Shown here: positions 33,863-42,426 of the stretch, one piece after another
Position numbering within the stretch: the first letter of the stretch is position 1
How the letters are laid out: each line of letters starts with the position of its first letter
Source of the DNA: Desulfofundulus thermobenzoicus
Lineage (GTDB): Bacteria > Bacillota > Desulfotomaculia > Desulfotomaculales > Desulfovirgulaceae
DNA: 42,482 bases
Direction: 5' to 3'
Assembly: GCF_009428905.1 (NCBI RefSeq)
Contig: NZ_WHYR01000029.1
Location: 1 to 42,482 of the forward strand
Made by a program: the position numbers and the translations under genes
The notes under the pieces: generated by a model
Seen by the model: only the letters and a program-made list of their open reading frames with translations
Databases searched by the model: none
Told to the model about the DNA's origin: nothing

Positions 33863-34981
33863 ATGGTGACTATGCTTGACGGGGTGCGGCGGGTGGTGGC
33901 GGCCAGCCGGCATAAAATGCTGGATCTGGTGGCGGACATTGAGGAGCCGCTGATCCGGCAAATGGGCCGGGATTGGGAAAATGCCGGCGGGTACCAGGCC
34001 CTTGCCCGGGCGATCAACCAGCTGGTCCAGGAAGGGTTGCTCCGGCCGGTAAAGGCAGCCGGGGAAAACGGCCGCCGGCCCCCACTGGCTTTACGTTACC
34101 GCAGGCTATCGCCCTCCCTGGAGGATTATTCCTGGGCCGTCCAGGAGATGCTGACCACCTATCAATCGGGAATGAGCCTGGCCTACTTTCTGGATCATCC
34201 TCAGGAATATGTACCTGTGCGGCAAATTTTAAAGAGCATCGACAGCTACCTGGTGGAAAAGGCCGGTTGCCCTCCCCTGGTATGGGATACGGTTAACGAG
34301 CGGTCCTTCTGGCTGACCGGCGATGAGAAATTCCTGGCCAGTACTTCCGGAAAACAGCTTTTAAAAAGGCTTAAGCTCACGCTGGAGGACCTGCATTGCC
34401 TGCCGGCACCGGAACCCTTTTTTTACTGGTCCACCGGTCTTCCAGCCCGGGACGGGAACGTCTTTTGCCTGGTGGTGGAGAACAAGGATACGTTTTTTTC
34501 CTTTAAAACGCTGCTGGCCGCCGGTAAACTGGTCACTGTCCCCGCGGTGCATTTCCTGATTTATGGCGAGGGGAAGAAAATTCTGCACAGTTGGCCGTTT
34601 ATTTTTGAATGCGTTGCTAGTAATATCCAGCCAACTTTCTTTTATTTTGGCGACCTGGATCCCCAGGGGGTGGCCATCTGTGCCGGGCTAATGGCGGCGG
34701 TGGCCGGGGGGCAAGAGGGAGCCAGGCCCTTTCCCGTGCTTCCGGCTGAGCCCCTGTACCTGCAGTTGCTGGAAACGGGGCGCAGCCGCCCCCTGACCAG
34801 CGACCAGTCCCGGGTGAACCCGCAGGAAATGCAGAGCTTTTTCCAATGCTGTTCCCCTGACCTGGGGGAACGTATTCAGCGCCTGTGGGAAGATGGCCTG
34901 GTGGTTCCCCAGGAGGCCCTGGCCGCCAGCATCCTGGCAGCTAGAGGGGAGGTGTGCCTGTGGCCGGCCTGCCGGCGTTAA
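33863..34981 (+). CDS. jetD: Wadjet system protein JetD (Toprim nuclease subunit)
   Basis: In Wadjet, JetD is the nuclease that cuts plasmid DNA once the SMC motor has extruded it. The 372-residue protein has an N-terminal winged-helix-like region (residues 1-75), a middle arm, and a C-terminal Toprim domain with the conserved Glu in LVVENKDTFF and the D-x-D motif in FYFGDLDPQGVAIC. All metal-binding acidic residues are present. This fits the DUF2220-type JetD. I chose the ATG at 33863, 6 bases after GAAGGG; the ATG at 33857 and TTG at 33833 are alternatives. It overlaps jetA by 22 bases and is the first gene of the system. Confidence 0.88.
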   Translation: MVTMLDGVRRVVAASRHKMLDLVADIEEPLIRQMGRDWENAGGYQALARAINQLVQEGLLRPVKAAGENGRRPPLALRYRRLSPSLEDYSWAVQEMLTTYQSGMSLAYFLDHPQEYVPVRQILKSIDSYLVEKAGCPPLVWDTVNERSFWLTGDEKFLASTSGKQLLKRLKLTLEDLHCLPAPEPFFYWSTGLPARDGNVFCLVVENKDTFFSFKTLLAAGKLVTVPAVHFLIYGEGKKILHSWPFIFECVASNIQPTFFYFGDLDPQGVAICAGLMAAVAGGQEGARPFPVLPAEPLYLQLLETGRSRPLTSDQSRVNPQEMQSFFQCCSPDLGERIQRLWEDGLVVPQEALAASILAARGEVCLWPACRR

Positions 34982-36549
34982 ACGCCCTGCCCCCGCGGCC
35001 GGCGTCGCCCTTCCCCGGCCCGCGGCCGGAATTGACCAGCTTTGATGATCGCCTGGCTTCCCTGGCGGCGGTTTTCCCCCTGTATGATCTCAGGAATAAG
35101 CACAGCCTGCGGGAATTTCATGGACTGGAATTGGGGCTGTGTCTTATGCTTTTTATCCTGGAAAAAATGCTCCACTATGAGCCGTGTACCTACGAGGATG
35201 CCGAGGGTTTTGTGGCCGCCGTGGTGCCCCGGCTCACGGGGAAGCAGATCTCCCGGACGGAAGGGGTTCAACTCACGCAAAAGCTCCTGGACGAGCTGAC
35301 CAACCAGGGACGGCCCTTTATCTATGAATTCCACAGTCCGCTGGACGGCCAGGACCACCAAATAAAGTTTCGCCTGCTGGAGCAGCAACCCCTCTCCCTG
35401 CCCGACCGGGATACGGTAAGCATCCGGCTGACTGAGACCGGGCTGGATCTTCTCTTCAAGTCCCGGGAGATTTACCGCGACCTGCAATTCTCGGTAATGC
35501 AGCTGTACCTGGACCAGCAGATTCGCCGGGGTACCTTCGAAGGGGCGCTGCAGACGGTTAACGAGCTGGGGGTAGCGGTAACAACCATGGAACGGGAGGT
35601 AGAGGCCCTGCGGGACCAGATCCGGCGCAATGTGGTGGAAGCGGTGGAGGCACCCGCCTACCAGCGCCTGATCAACCGCATGAAGCAGCAGCTGGACCGG
35701 GAACGGGAAACTTTTGCCAACCTGATTTCCCTGGTACGGGAAACGCGCCGGAACCTGGCCTCTGCCTCCTCCGGGGAAGATGAGCGGCTGGCCAGCGTGG
35801 AGCGCCTGGACAGGCGCCTTTATGAGGTGGCCCAGCGGCACCTGGACCTGTTTAACCACAAGCTGGAGCTGAACTTGCTGGTGGAAGAGGCCCTGCTGGC
35901 CAGCCTGCGCAGCACCCTGACGGTGCGTTTTCACCTGGAAAAGGAGTTTCTGGCCGAAGTGCTGCGCCAGAATCCCCCGGGGCAGGTCTTAACCCGGGTG
36001 GGGCTGCTGCCTCTTTTGCGGGTGCGCTTGCCGCGGCTTTTAGGTCTGAATACTTTCCTGGGACCGCAGGCGCTGATCGGCCGGGAACGGGAACGCCCGC
36101 CCGAGGCGGTGCCGGAAGAAATGGACGAGGCAGCCCGGCGGGAACTGGAGGCCGCGGAGGAGGAACGGCAGGCCAGGACTGTAGACTTGCTGCAGCGTTG
36201 CCTGCGGCTCCTGCTGGAGCCATTGACCACGGGATCTGCAGTGCATTTAAGCAGGGTGCTTGCCGGGGCGGCCCTGGATGGCTGGCCGGAAGAAGAGGTG
36301 CGGGCCTTTGTTTACCTGGTGCTTCTTTTGCACCAGGCGGGTAAAATACCGGCTTATCTGCCCTGGGATTATGTTCCCGGGGGCAGTGACCTGGCCGAAT
36401 TTGCCCTCTATCAACTTTTACAAAAGGAACCTTCCCTGGCCGGCCTGGGTGTGGTGACCGTGGCGGCCGGGGAAGGAACGGTGACCCTTCCTTACGGCAT
36501 AGAAATCACAGATCTGGTTTTAAGGCGGGGGGATGGGGATGCAGTATGA
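34960..36549 (+). CDS. jetA: Wadjet system protein JetA (kleisin-like subunit)
   Basis: JetA links the two heads of the JetC dimer, as MukF does in MukBEF. The 529-residue protein has an N-terminal winged-helix-like region (SLREFHGLELGLCLMLFILE) and a central helical part with long charged coiled segments (TMEREVEALRDQIRRNVVEA, RMKQQLDRERETFANLISLV). A proline-rich loop, an acidic stretch (EEMDEAARRELEAAEEERQA) and a small C-terminal domain follow. No catalytic motif is seen, as expected. The GTG at 34960 follows AGGGGAGG at 7 bases and lies inside the end of jetD. Assignment rests on size, fold pattern and position between jetD and jetB; this form resembles type III JetA. Confidence 0.8.
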   Translation: MAGLPALNALPPRPASPFPGPRPELTSFDDRLASLAAVFPLYDLRNKHSLREFHGLELGLCLMLFILEKMLHYEPCTYEDAEGFVAAVVPRLTGKQISRTEGVQLTQKLLDELTNQGRPFIYEFHSPLDGQDHQIKFRLLEQQPLSLPDRDTVSIRLTETGLDLLFKSREIYRDLQFSVMQLYLDQQIRRGTFEGALQTVNELGVAVTTMEREVEALRDQIRRNVVEAVEAPAYQRLINRMKQQLDRERETFANLISLVRETRRNLASASSGEDERLASVERLDRRLYEVAQRHLDLFNHKLELNLLVEEALLASLRSTLTVRFHLEKEFLAEVLRQNPPGQVLTRVGLLPLLRVRLPRLLGLNTFLGPQALIGRERERPPEAVPEEMDEAARRELEAAEEERQARTVDLLQRCLRLLLEPLTTGSAVHLSRVLAGAALDGWPEEEVRAFVYLVLLLHQAGKIPAYLPWDYVPGGSDLAEFALYQLLQKEPSLAGLGVVTVAAGEGTVTLPYGIEITDLVLRRGDGDAV

Positions 36550-37300
36550 ACAGTCTACAGTAACCACGGCACTGACCCTGTTGCGGGAGCTGTTAAAGGA
36601 GCCGGTGGTCAACCGGGAAAACAACGGCAGCCTGATCTTACGGGTGCAACAGGATCCGGATGTGCTCAACCTCTGGCAGGAGGTGCTGGAACCGGTCTTC
36701 GGGATTAAACTCCTTCATGCCGGCGACGAATTTTACCTGACCGCCGGTATGGAGGAAGACAGTATTTTTAATTACTCAAACGCGGAACTGCGGGATCAAT
36801 TAAAGGTGGATACAAACACCGAACTGTATCTCTGTTCCTTTATCGTATTGACCCTGCTGGCCGCCCTTTACAACAGCGACGATACCACCGGCCCTTCCCG
36901 GGACTTTATCCCCCTGGCGGAACTGGAACGCCTGGTCAGCAGCAACTTTCAGGCCCTGCTGGCCCGGGAGGACGTGGAGGAACTGGAGAACAGGGCCAGG
37001 ATGAACCTGGTGGAGCCGGCCCGTCTATGGAATGACCTGGCCCTGCAGCGGCCGGAGGCGGTGCGTCCCCGCAGCACCAATACCCGCTGGGGCTACCTGT
37101 TGCGCACCCTTGCTTTTCTGGAGGAACACCGGCTGGTCAAGATATATGACAACCGCCAGGTTTACCCCCTGCCCAGGCTCAACAGCATGGTGGCCCACTA
37201 CTACAACCACCAGCAACGCAAGAACCTGATCCTGGAACTGCTCCAGGGCAGTGGAGGAGGTGCCGGTTATGCCCAGGATCAACCGGATACGCCTGCATAA
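36539..37300 (+). CDS. jetB: Wadjet system protein JetB (KITE-like subunit, DUF6063-like)
   Basis: JetB is the MukE-like winged-helix partner of the kleisin. The 253-residue protein is soluble and acidic, with SLILRVQQDPDVLNLWQEVL near the N-terminus, a central helical bundle (YLCSFIVLTLLAALYNSDDT), and a C-terminal winged-helix-like part (NTRWGYLLRTLAFLEEHRLV then KIYDNRQVYPLPRL). The size and placement directly before the SMC gene fit type III JetB. The ATG at 36539 has a run of six G 6 bases upstream; the ATG at 36533 is an alternative. It overlaps jetA by 11 bases and jetC by 32, implying translational coupling. Confidence 0.8.
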   Translation: MQYEQSTVTTALTLLRELLKEPVVNRENNGSLILRVQQDPDVLNLWQEVLEPVFGIKLLHAGDEFYLTAGMEEDSIFNYSNAELRDQLKVDTNTELYLCSFIVLTLLAALYNSDDTTGPSRDFIPLAELERLVSSNFQALLAREDVEELENRARMNLVEPARLWNDLALQRPEAVRPRSTNTRWGYLLRTLAFLEEHRLVKIYDNRQVYPLPRLNSMVAHYYNHQQRKNLILELLQGSGGGAGYAQDQPDTPA

Positions 37301-40300
37301 TATACGCTATGATAAGGGCAACCGCATTTTTGATAACCTCATCTTAAACCTTGGCGGGTATAACGGTCTCTTGCTCCTGCACAACGGTGGCGGCAAGACC
37401 TTGCTCCTGCAGCTGATCGCCCAGGTGGTTTGTCCAAACGTGCCCTTGCAGGGCCGCAGGCTGGCGGGCCTGGTGCAGGAAGTACCCTTCACCGGGCACG
37501 TCCTGGTGGAATGGCTGCTGGACGGCAACCGCTACTGGTACCTGTTGACCGGTTTTTGTTTTGCCGAGAACCTGGGCAGCGCCCACCGTGATATCGATTA
37601 TTTTACCTACCTTACCGAATATGGCGAGCGCAATCCCTGGGATCTGGAGTCTTTTCCCCTGCTGGGTGAAGACGGGCGGACCCTTAATTATCGCCAGCTC
37701 AGGGAAAGGCTGGCTGCCAGCGGCTCCCGGGTGCGTACCTTTGCCTCCGACCGGCGCCGGGAGTACCAGCGGGAATTGCAAAGCTACATGATTGACCCCT
37801 GGGAATGGGAGCAGGTGCTGATCACCAATTCCTCGGAGGGCGGGGTGGGCAAATTTTTTGAGTCCTGCAGCAAAACACCACAGCTATTAGAGCGACTTTT
37901 GATTCCTGCCTTTGATGGTGTGCTGGGACGTACCGCTGATGGAAATGACTCCCTGACCCGGGCTTTTCAGCAGGCAGCGGAAGAGTTAATGCGCCTGCCT
38001 GAACTGAAGGCTAACAAAGGGGCGCTGGAACAGTTAAGCCAGCGCCTGCCCCGCCTGGCAGAGGCACTGGAGCAGGTCAGGGAGGCCGGTGATCAGGTAG
38101 AGGAGGCAGAGGGGGAGCGCTGTTCCCTTTATGCCACCCTGGAACGGGGTATACCCCGGCTGGACCTGGCCATCCGGCGCCTGGACGCGGCCAGGGAGAG
38201 ATGCCGCGGCAGGATTCAGGAGATTCAATTCCAGATGGACTCCCTGGTGGTGGAAGAAAAGAAACGGGAAAAGGAGCGGCTGCAGGTTGACCTGGAAAAG
38301 GCAACCATGCGGTTTAATGACGTACGCCGGGATTATGACCGGGCAGAAGAGTCCTACCGCCGCCATAAAGCCTGGCGTTACTGGGGAAAATACCAGGACA
38401 AGACAGCCAGTTTACGGCAGGAAGAAGAGCGTAAACGGCAGTTGATGGTAGGGCGGGAACAGCAGGAAAGGGAAATCCAGTCCTTGCGGGAAAAGGTGTG
38501 GCCGTTATACCGGGCATTGCTCCATGGCTGGCGGCAGAGGGAACAGCTGGAAAAGGACCGCCTGCAGGAATTGCAGCGGGAACTGCAATCCATCGACCGG
38601 GAAATCGGCCGCAGGGAAGCGCGGCTGCAGGAATGCCGGGAGAAACGGGCCAACCTGCTGGGTTTGCGGGAAGGTTTTGTTAAGCTTAAAGACAGCGTGG
38701 CCCGGGAAATGGGCAGGGAAGGCCTGGCCATACCGCTGGAGGAGCCGGAACCGGCTAAAGCCCGGGTGGTTGCCGAAAAGAACCTGGCTGAGGAAGCCCT
38801 GAAACACTGGAAGGAAACGGCCGCCACGGGGTGGCGGGAGCAGGACGCAGTGAGGAAGGAACTGGAGGGCCTGCGGACCAGGGAGGGCGTCCTGCAGCAG
38901 GAGATCCGTGAGACAGAGCAACAATATGAAGCCTGGCGCAGGGATTTGCTGTCCCTGCGGGAGACACTGGCCCTGGCCGGGGTCGTCTCACCCGACCCGG
39001 TGGCGAATCCCGCGGGTTTAAAGGCAGAACTGGCCCGGCAGATTGCGCACCTGGAGGCCGGGAAGGTGCGCCTGGAAGTGGAAAAGAACCGGCTGGAAGA
39101 ACGGCGGCTGCTCTTTTCCGGTGCTGGCGGTCCCCTGCCCAATGCCGACGTGGCCCGCCTGCAGGCAGTCCTGGAGGAGTACGGGGTAAAGAGCGTAACG
39201 GGTGCGTCCTGGCTGCAGGGCCTGGACAGCGATGCCCGGCGGCAGGCCTGGGTGACCCGTTTCCCCTGGCTGCCCTACGCCCTGATCGCTGAAGGGGAGC
39301 AAATCGTCCGGCTGGTAGAGCGGGGGGTGGAATTAAAAATAGACCTGAGCGCGGCGGTACCGGTGGCGGCCCGTGGCAGCCTCCAGCTGGATGGCGGGGA
39401 AGAAACACAGGTTTACTTTTTCCGGAATAAAGGCCTGGAGCCCTTTGTGTACCCCGCCCGGGCCGCCGCTCTTATCCAGGAAATGGAGGCGCAGGGGGAG
39501 GAACTGTCAGAACAAATCAACCGCCTGGGCCGGGATATGGAAAGCCGGCGGCAGGCGGCGGCAGCCCTGCAGAAGTGGCAGGAAGGCCACCGTTACAACC
39601 GGGAAGAGGAGTGGGAACTGGTACTGCGGGAAAAGGCCGGTGCCCTGGAACAGTTGAAGAAGGACCTGGAGGCAGCGGCAGGTAGAATGGCCGCCCTTTC
39701 GGGCGAACTGGCAGCGGCACAGGAGCAGGAGCGGCGGATGGAAATGCGGGCGACCAGGCTGGGTTCCCTGCTGGAGCGCCTGGCGGAGTACAATGCGGAA
39801 TGGTCGCTGGAAATGGAGCGGTGTGAACAGGAAAGACACCTCCTCATGGAAGAGGCCGCGCTGGCAGGGGAAATAAACAACCTGGCCCGGCAGCGGGAGT
39901 CCCTGCAGGAAGAGCAGGAAAGATTAAAGGAGCAGGCCAGGGCCACCGCCAGCAGGATAAAGGAAATGGAACAGGATGGGGTGGAAATGTTCCCACCCGG
40001 TTATGCCGGGGCACCTGTTGAAGATCAGTTGACCACCTGTCCGGTAACGGACCCGGCCTGCCTGAAAGAGTATACGGAAATGGCGGGTGTTTTAAAGGCG
40101 AAGATAGCCGTTCTGGACCAGGGAAGTGGTGAGCTTGGGGAAATTGAAAAACGCATCCGGGAGTATGCGGAAGAATTAAAAGACCTGGACCGGGAGATCC
40201 GGGAAACCGGGGTGGCGCCGGAAGTGGTGCGGGATCTGTTCCGCCCGGTGACCGATGACGAACTGGATTCCTGGCGGCAGAAGGTAGAAGTTTTACGCAG

Positions 40301-41735
40301 GGAACTGGAACAGGCCGAAAAAGAGCAGCGGGAGGCCCAGAGACAGGTTGACCTGGCCACCGGTGCCTACAATACCGAATACCAGCGGGTAATGGACAAA
40401 TATGGCCGGGCTCCGGCGGATCTGGACGGGATAGACCTGGAGCAGCACCGGCTGGATTTAAGGAACCGGAGGCGGAAACTGGACGGTGCGGATTCAAAAC
40501 TACAAGGGCGCCGGGATTTTATGGCTCAACTGAGGAACTCCTATGCTAACGCTGCGGCCGATCTGGCTGCGGACGGGGTGGGTGACGGCGGGCTGCCGGC
40601 CTGGGATAACAGGCAGGAAAAGGAAACATTACGGCGGGATCCCGGGGCGCCCGGCGCAGCGGTTAGAGAAGCAAACCGGAAGCTGGCCCAATGTCGCCAG
40701 GCAGTGGAGCACAGCCACAGCCAATGGCTGCAGCTGGTGAAAGCCTGCCGGGAGGAACTGGCAGTGCTGAACAACCGGGATATCGACCAGTTTTTCCGCC
40801 AGCTGCAATCCAGAACGGAATTGCCGGGGTGGGAAAGGGACACCGTCCCCGTTGCCGCCAGCCTGACCCATGTCTCCCGGGTGATTCAAAATGCTCTAAG
40901 CGAGGTGGAACGCCGCCTGGCTGAGGCCAACCAGGTGATGGAAGAGATGGTGGACCGCTCCTACCGGCAGGCGGCGGCCATTCTGGATGAGCTGAAAATG
41001 CTCCAGACAAAGTCGCGGGTAGAGCTGAGGGGAGACAAGGTTCCCCTGATCAGCGTGGACCTGCGCCAGCCGGATGTGCAGGAAGCCAGGGAAAGCATCC
41101 GGCGCCACCTGCACAGGGCCATTGACGATGCCGTGCAACAGCGGCAGGCCGGTAAAGATGACGACAGCATTCGTGCCGGCCTGGCCGCAGCGGTGCGTTC
41201 TTCCGCCCTGGTGCAGCAGCTGGTGCCACTGGAGGAAATCCGTTTCGCCGTCTTAAAGCCCCGCTCCGATAGCCAGCCCTACCAGAACAGGGATTACCAG
41301 AGCTGGGATGCCCTGCTGAGCTGGTCGGAGGGCCAGCGCTACGCCGCCCGTTTTGCCGTATTCGTGGTATTGATGGCCCACCTGCGCCAGCGCCGCAATC
41401 CCGGGCAGCAGCACAGCGTAATCATTGCCGATAACCCCTTCGGGGGGGCATCCAGCGGCCATATCCTGGAGATGGTCATGGCCGTGGCGCGGCAGACCGG
41501 GGCGCAGCTTTTCTGCGTTACCGCCCACCGCCAGACCGAAATCATGCGGGAGTTTAACGTCCTGTACAGCCTGGTACCCAGGCCGACATTGAGCGGCCAG
41601 CAGCGGATGATCCCGGTGGATGAAAGCCAGCCGGGTATTTACCGGGTAGGCGTGGAACCTGCCCGGGCCAGCGTGCCCGGGGCCGGCCGGGTGGAGTGGG
41701 GCGAGGATCTGGGCGGGCAGCTGCGCCTGTTTTAG
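37269..41735 (+). CDS. jetC: Wadjet system protein JetC (SMC-like ATPase)
   Basis: JetC is the SMC motor thought to extrude plasmid loops. The 1,488-residue protein has a head split between both ends: Walker A HNGGGKT (residues 38-44), the signature LLSWSEGQRYAARF and the Walker B stretch SVIIADNPFGGASSGHIL near the C-terminus, then FCVTAH. Two long Arg/Glu/Gln-rich coiled-coil arms surround a globular hinge-like domain at about residues 620-745 (YGVKSVTGASWLQGLDSDAR, AAVPVAARGSLQLDGGEE). The second arm is interrupted near residues 905-935 by a Cys-containing loop (CPVTDPAC). Walker A lacks the usual first Gly, and Asn replaces the usual Walker B Glu. The ATG at 37269 follows GGAGGAGGTG. A terminator follows. 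Confidence 0.92.
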   Translation: MPRINRIRLHNIRYDKGNRIFDNLILNLGGYNGLLLLHNGGGKTLLLQLIAQVVCPNVPLQGRRLAGLVQEVPFTGHVLVEWLLDGNRYWYLLTGFCFAENLGSAHRDIDYFTYLTEYGERNPWDLESFPLLGEDGRTLNYRQLRERLAASGSRVRTFASDRRREYQRELQSYMIDPWEWEQVLITNSSEGGVGKFFESCSKTPQLLERLLIPAFDGVLGRTADGNDSLTRAFQQAAEELMRLPELKANKGALEQLSQRLPRLAEALEQVREAGDQVEEAEGERCSLYATLERGIPRLDLAIRRLDAARERCRGRIQEIQFQMDSLVVEEKKREKERLQVDLEKATMRFNDVRRDYDRAEESYRRHKAWRYWGKYQDKTASLRQEEERKRQLMVGREQQEREIQSLREKVWPLYRALLHGWRQREQLEKDRLQELQRELQSIDREIGRREARLQECREKRANLLGLREGFVKLKDSVAREMGREGLAIPLEEPEPAKARVVAEKNLAEEALKHWKETAATGWREQDAVRKELEGLRTREGVLQQEIRETEQQYEAWRRDLLSLRETLALAGVVSPDPVANPAGLKAELARQIAHLEAGKVRLEVEKNRLEERRLLFSGAGGPLPNADVARLQAVLEEYGVKSVTGASWLQGLDSDARRQAWVTRFPWLPYALIAEGEQIVRLVERGVELKIDLSAAVPVAARGSLQLDGGEETQVYFFRNKGLEPFVYPARAAALIQEMEAQGEELSEQINRLGRDMESRRQAAAALQKWQEGHRYNREEEWELVLREKAGALEQLKKDLEAAAGRMAALSGELAAAQEQERRMEMRATRLGSLLERLAEYNAEWSLEMERCEQERHLLMEEAALAGEINNLARQRESLQEEQERLKEQARATASRIKEMEQDGVEMFPPGYAGAPVEDQLTTCPVTDPACLKEYTEMAGVLKAKIAVLDQGSGELGEIEKRIREYAEELKDLDREIRETGVAPEVVRDLFRPVTDDELDSWRQKVEVLRRELEQAEKEQREAQRQVDLATGAYNTEYQRVMDKYGRAPADLDGIDLEQHRLDLRNRRRKLDGADSKLQGRRDFMAQLRNSYANAAADLAADGVGDGGLPAWDNRQEKETLRRDPGAPGAAVREANRKLAQCRQAVEHSHSQWLQLVKACREELAVLNNRDIDQFFRQLQSRTELPGWERDTVPVAASLTHVSRVIQNALSEVERRLAEANQVMEEMVDRSYRQAAAILDELKMLQTKSRVELRGDKVPLISVDLRQPDVQEARESIRRHLHRAIDDAVQQRQAGKDDDSIRAGLAAAVRSSALVQQLVPLEEIRFAVLKPRSDSQPYQNRDYQSWDALLSWSEGQRYAARFAVFVVLMAHLRQRRNPGQQHSVIIADNPFGGASSGHILEMVMAVARQTGAQLFCVTAHRQTEIMREFNVLYSLVPRPTLSGQQRMIPVDESQPGIYRVGVEPARASVPGAGRVEWGEDLGGQLRLF

Positions 41736-41813
41736 TCCGGGACAATCCGGGATCTGGATGGGCCGGACAGGCGTGATCTACGGTTTATTAAAGCTGGTGC
41801 GCTAAATCATACA

Positions 41814-41846
41814 GGGCGGCCGGGTAATAGCCGGCCCCCCTTTTAT
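41814..41846 (+). terminator. Intrinsic terminator after jetC
   Basis: GGGCGGCCGG (41814-41823) pairs with CCGGCCCCCC (41831-41840) with one mismatch over a 7-base loop, followed by TTTTAT. Confidence 0.8.
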
Positions 41847-41865
41847 AGAAACCGCCCCTGAAAAC

Positions 41866-41914
41866 CCACCCCCTTGTGGGGTGGATCGAGCGGGGCATCG
41901 CCCGGCAGGGCGAT
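41866..41914 (+). mobile_element. Possible left end of an IS200/IS605 element (two hairpins)
   Basis: Two adjacent perfect hairpins lie just upstream of the transposase: CCACCCC (41866-41872)/GGGGTGG (41878-41884), and ATCGCCC (41897-41903)/GGGCGAT (41908-41914). IS200/IS605 transposases recognise subterminal hairpins rather than terminal inverted repeats, so this is the expected place. The exact boundary is not determined. Confidence 0.5.
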
Positions 41915-41955
41915 AAAATATGTCCAAACATTTGCTCTCATGGTATAATTGAACC

Positions 41956-42395
41956 ATGGAAGGGAAAACGAACCATTGCGTCTACAACATCAATTACCAT
42001 AGCGTGTTTTGCCCCAAATACCGGCATAAGGTAATCACCGGCGGGGTGGAAGATACCGTAAAATTGACAATTCAGGAAATCTGCAACGATTACGGATACA
42101 CTCTCATTCAGATGGAAACCATGCCGGATCACCTACACATTTTCCTATCGGCCCCGCCCACGGTGGCTCCCACCGATATTGTCAGGAAGCCAAAAGCATT
42201 ACCGCCAACAAAATATTTGCCGCTTTCCCCAGCCTTAAAAAGAAATACTTTTGGGGCAGCGGGATGTGGAGCAGGGGTTACTATATTGGCACTGCTGGCA
42301 ACGTAAGCGCCGAGACTATTCGCAAGTACATCGAAGCCCAAAAATCACCCCGGAGGGAGGTTTGCAGCAGCTACCAGTATCCCAATAATACTTGA
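41956..42395 (+). pseudogene. IS200/IS605-family transposase TnpA, frameshifted
   Basis: The protein begins as a Y1 HUH transposase: HCVYNINYHSVFCPKYRHKV and the HUH motif in METMPDHLHIFLSAPP. After about residue 76 (TDIV, near 42180) the frame loses homology, while the frame one base earlier resumes it: ITANKIFAAFPSLKKKYFWG, MWSRGYYIGTAGN and ETIRKYIEAQKS with the catalytic Tyr, ending at TGA 42393-42395. A one-base deletion at about 42185-42200 explains this. Both frames together give the usual length of about 146 residues. The copy should be inactive unless recoded or helped in trans. Confidence 0.85.
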
Positions 42396-42420
42396 CAAAA
42401 TATAACAATAATGCTACCAT
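42392..42420 (+). promoter_or_regulatory. Promoter of the gene at the window end
   Basis: TTGACA (42392-42397) and TACCAT (42415-42420) are 17 bases apart. The -35 box overlaps the stop of the transposase remnant. Confidence 0.55.
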
Positions 42421-42426
42421 AAAATT

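Noticed and set aside
34978..35934. 318-residue open frame opposite jetA
   Set aside because: It lies wholly within jetA on the other strand, rich in Gln, His and Pro, without motifs.
39980..40080. Zinc hook in JetC
   Set aside because: The two cysteines are spaced CX6C and lie off centre in the second arm, unlike the CxxC hook at the apex of Rad50.
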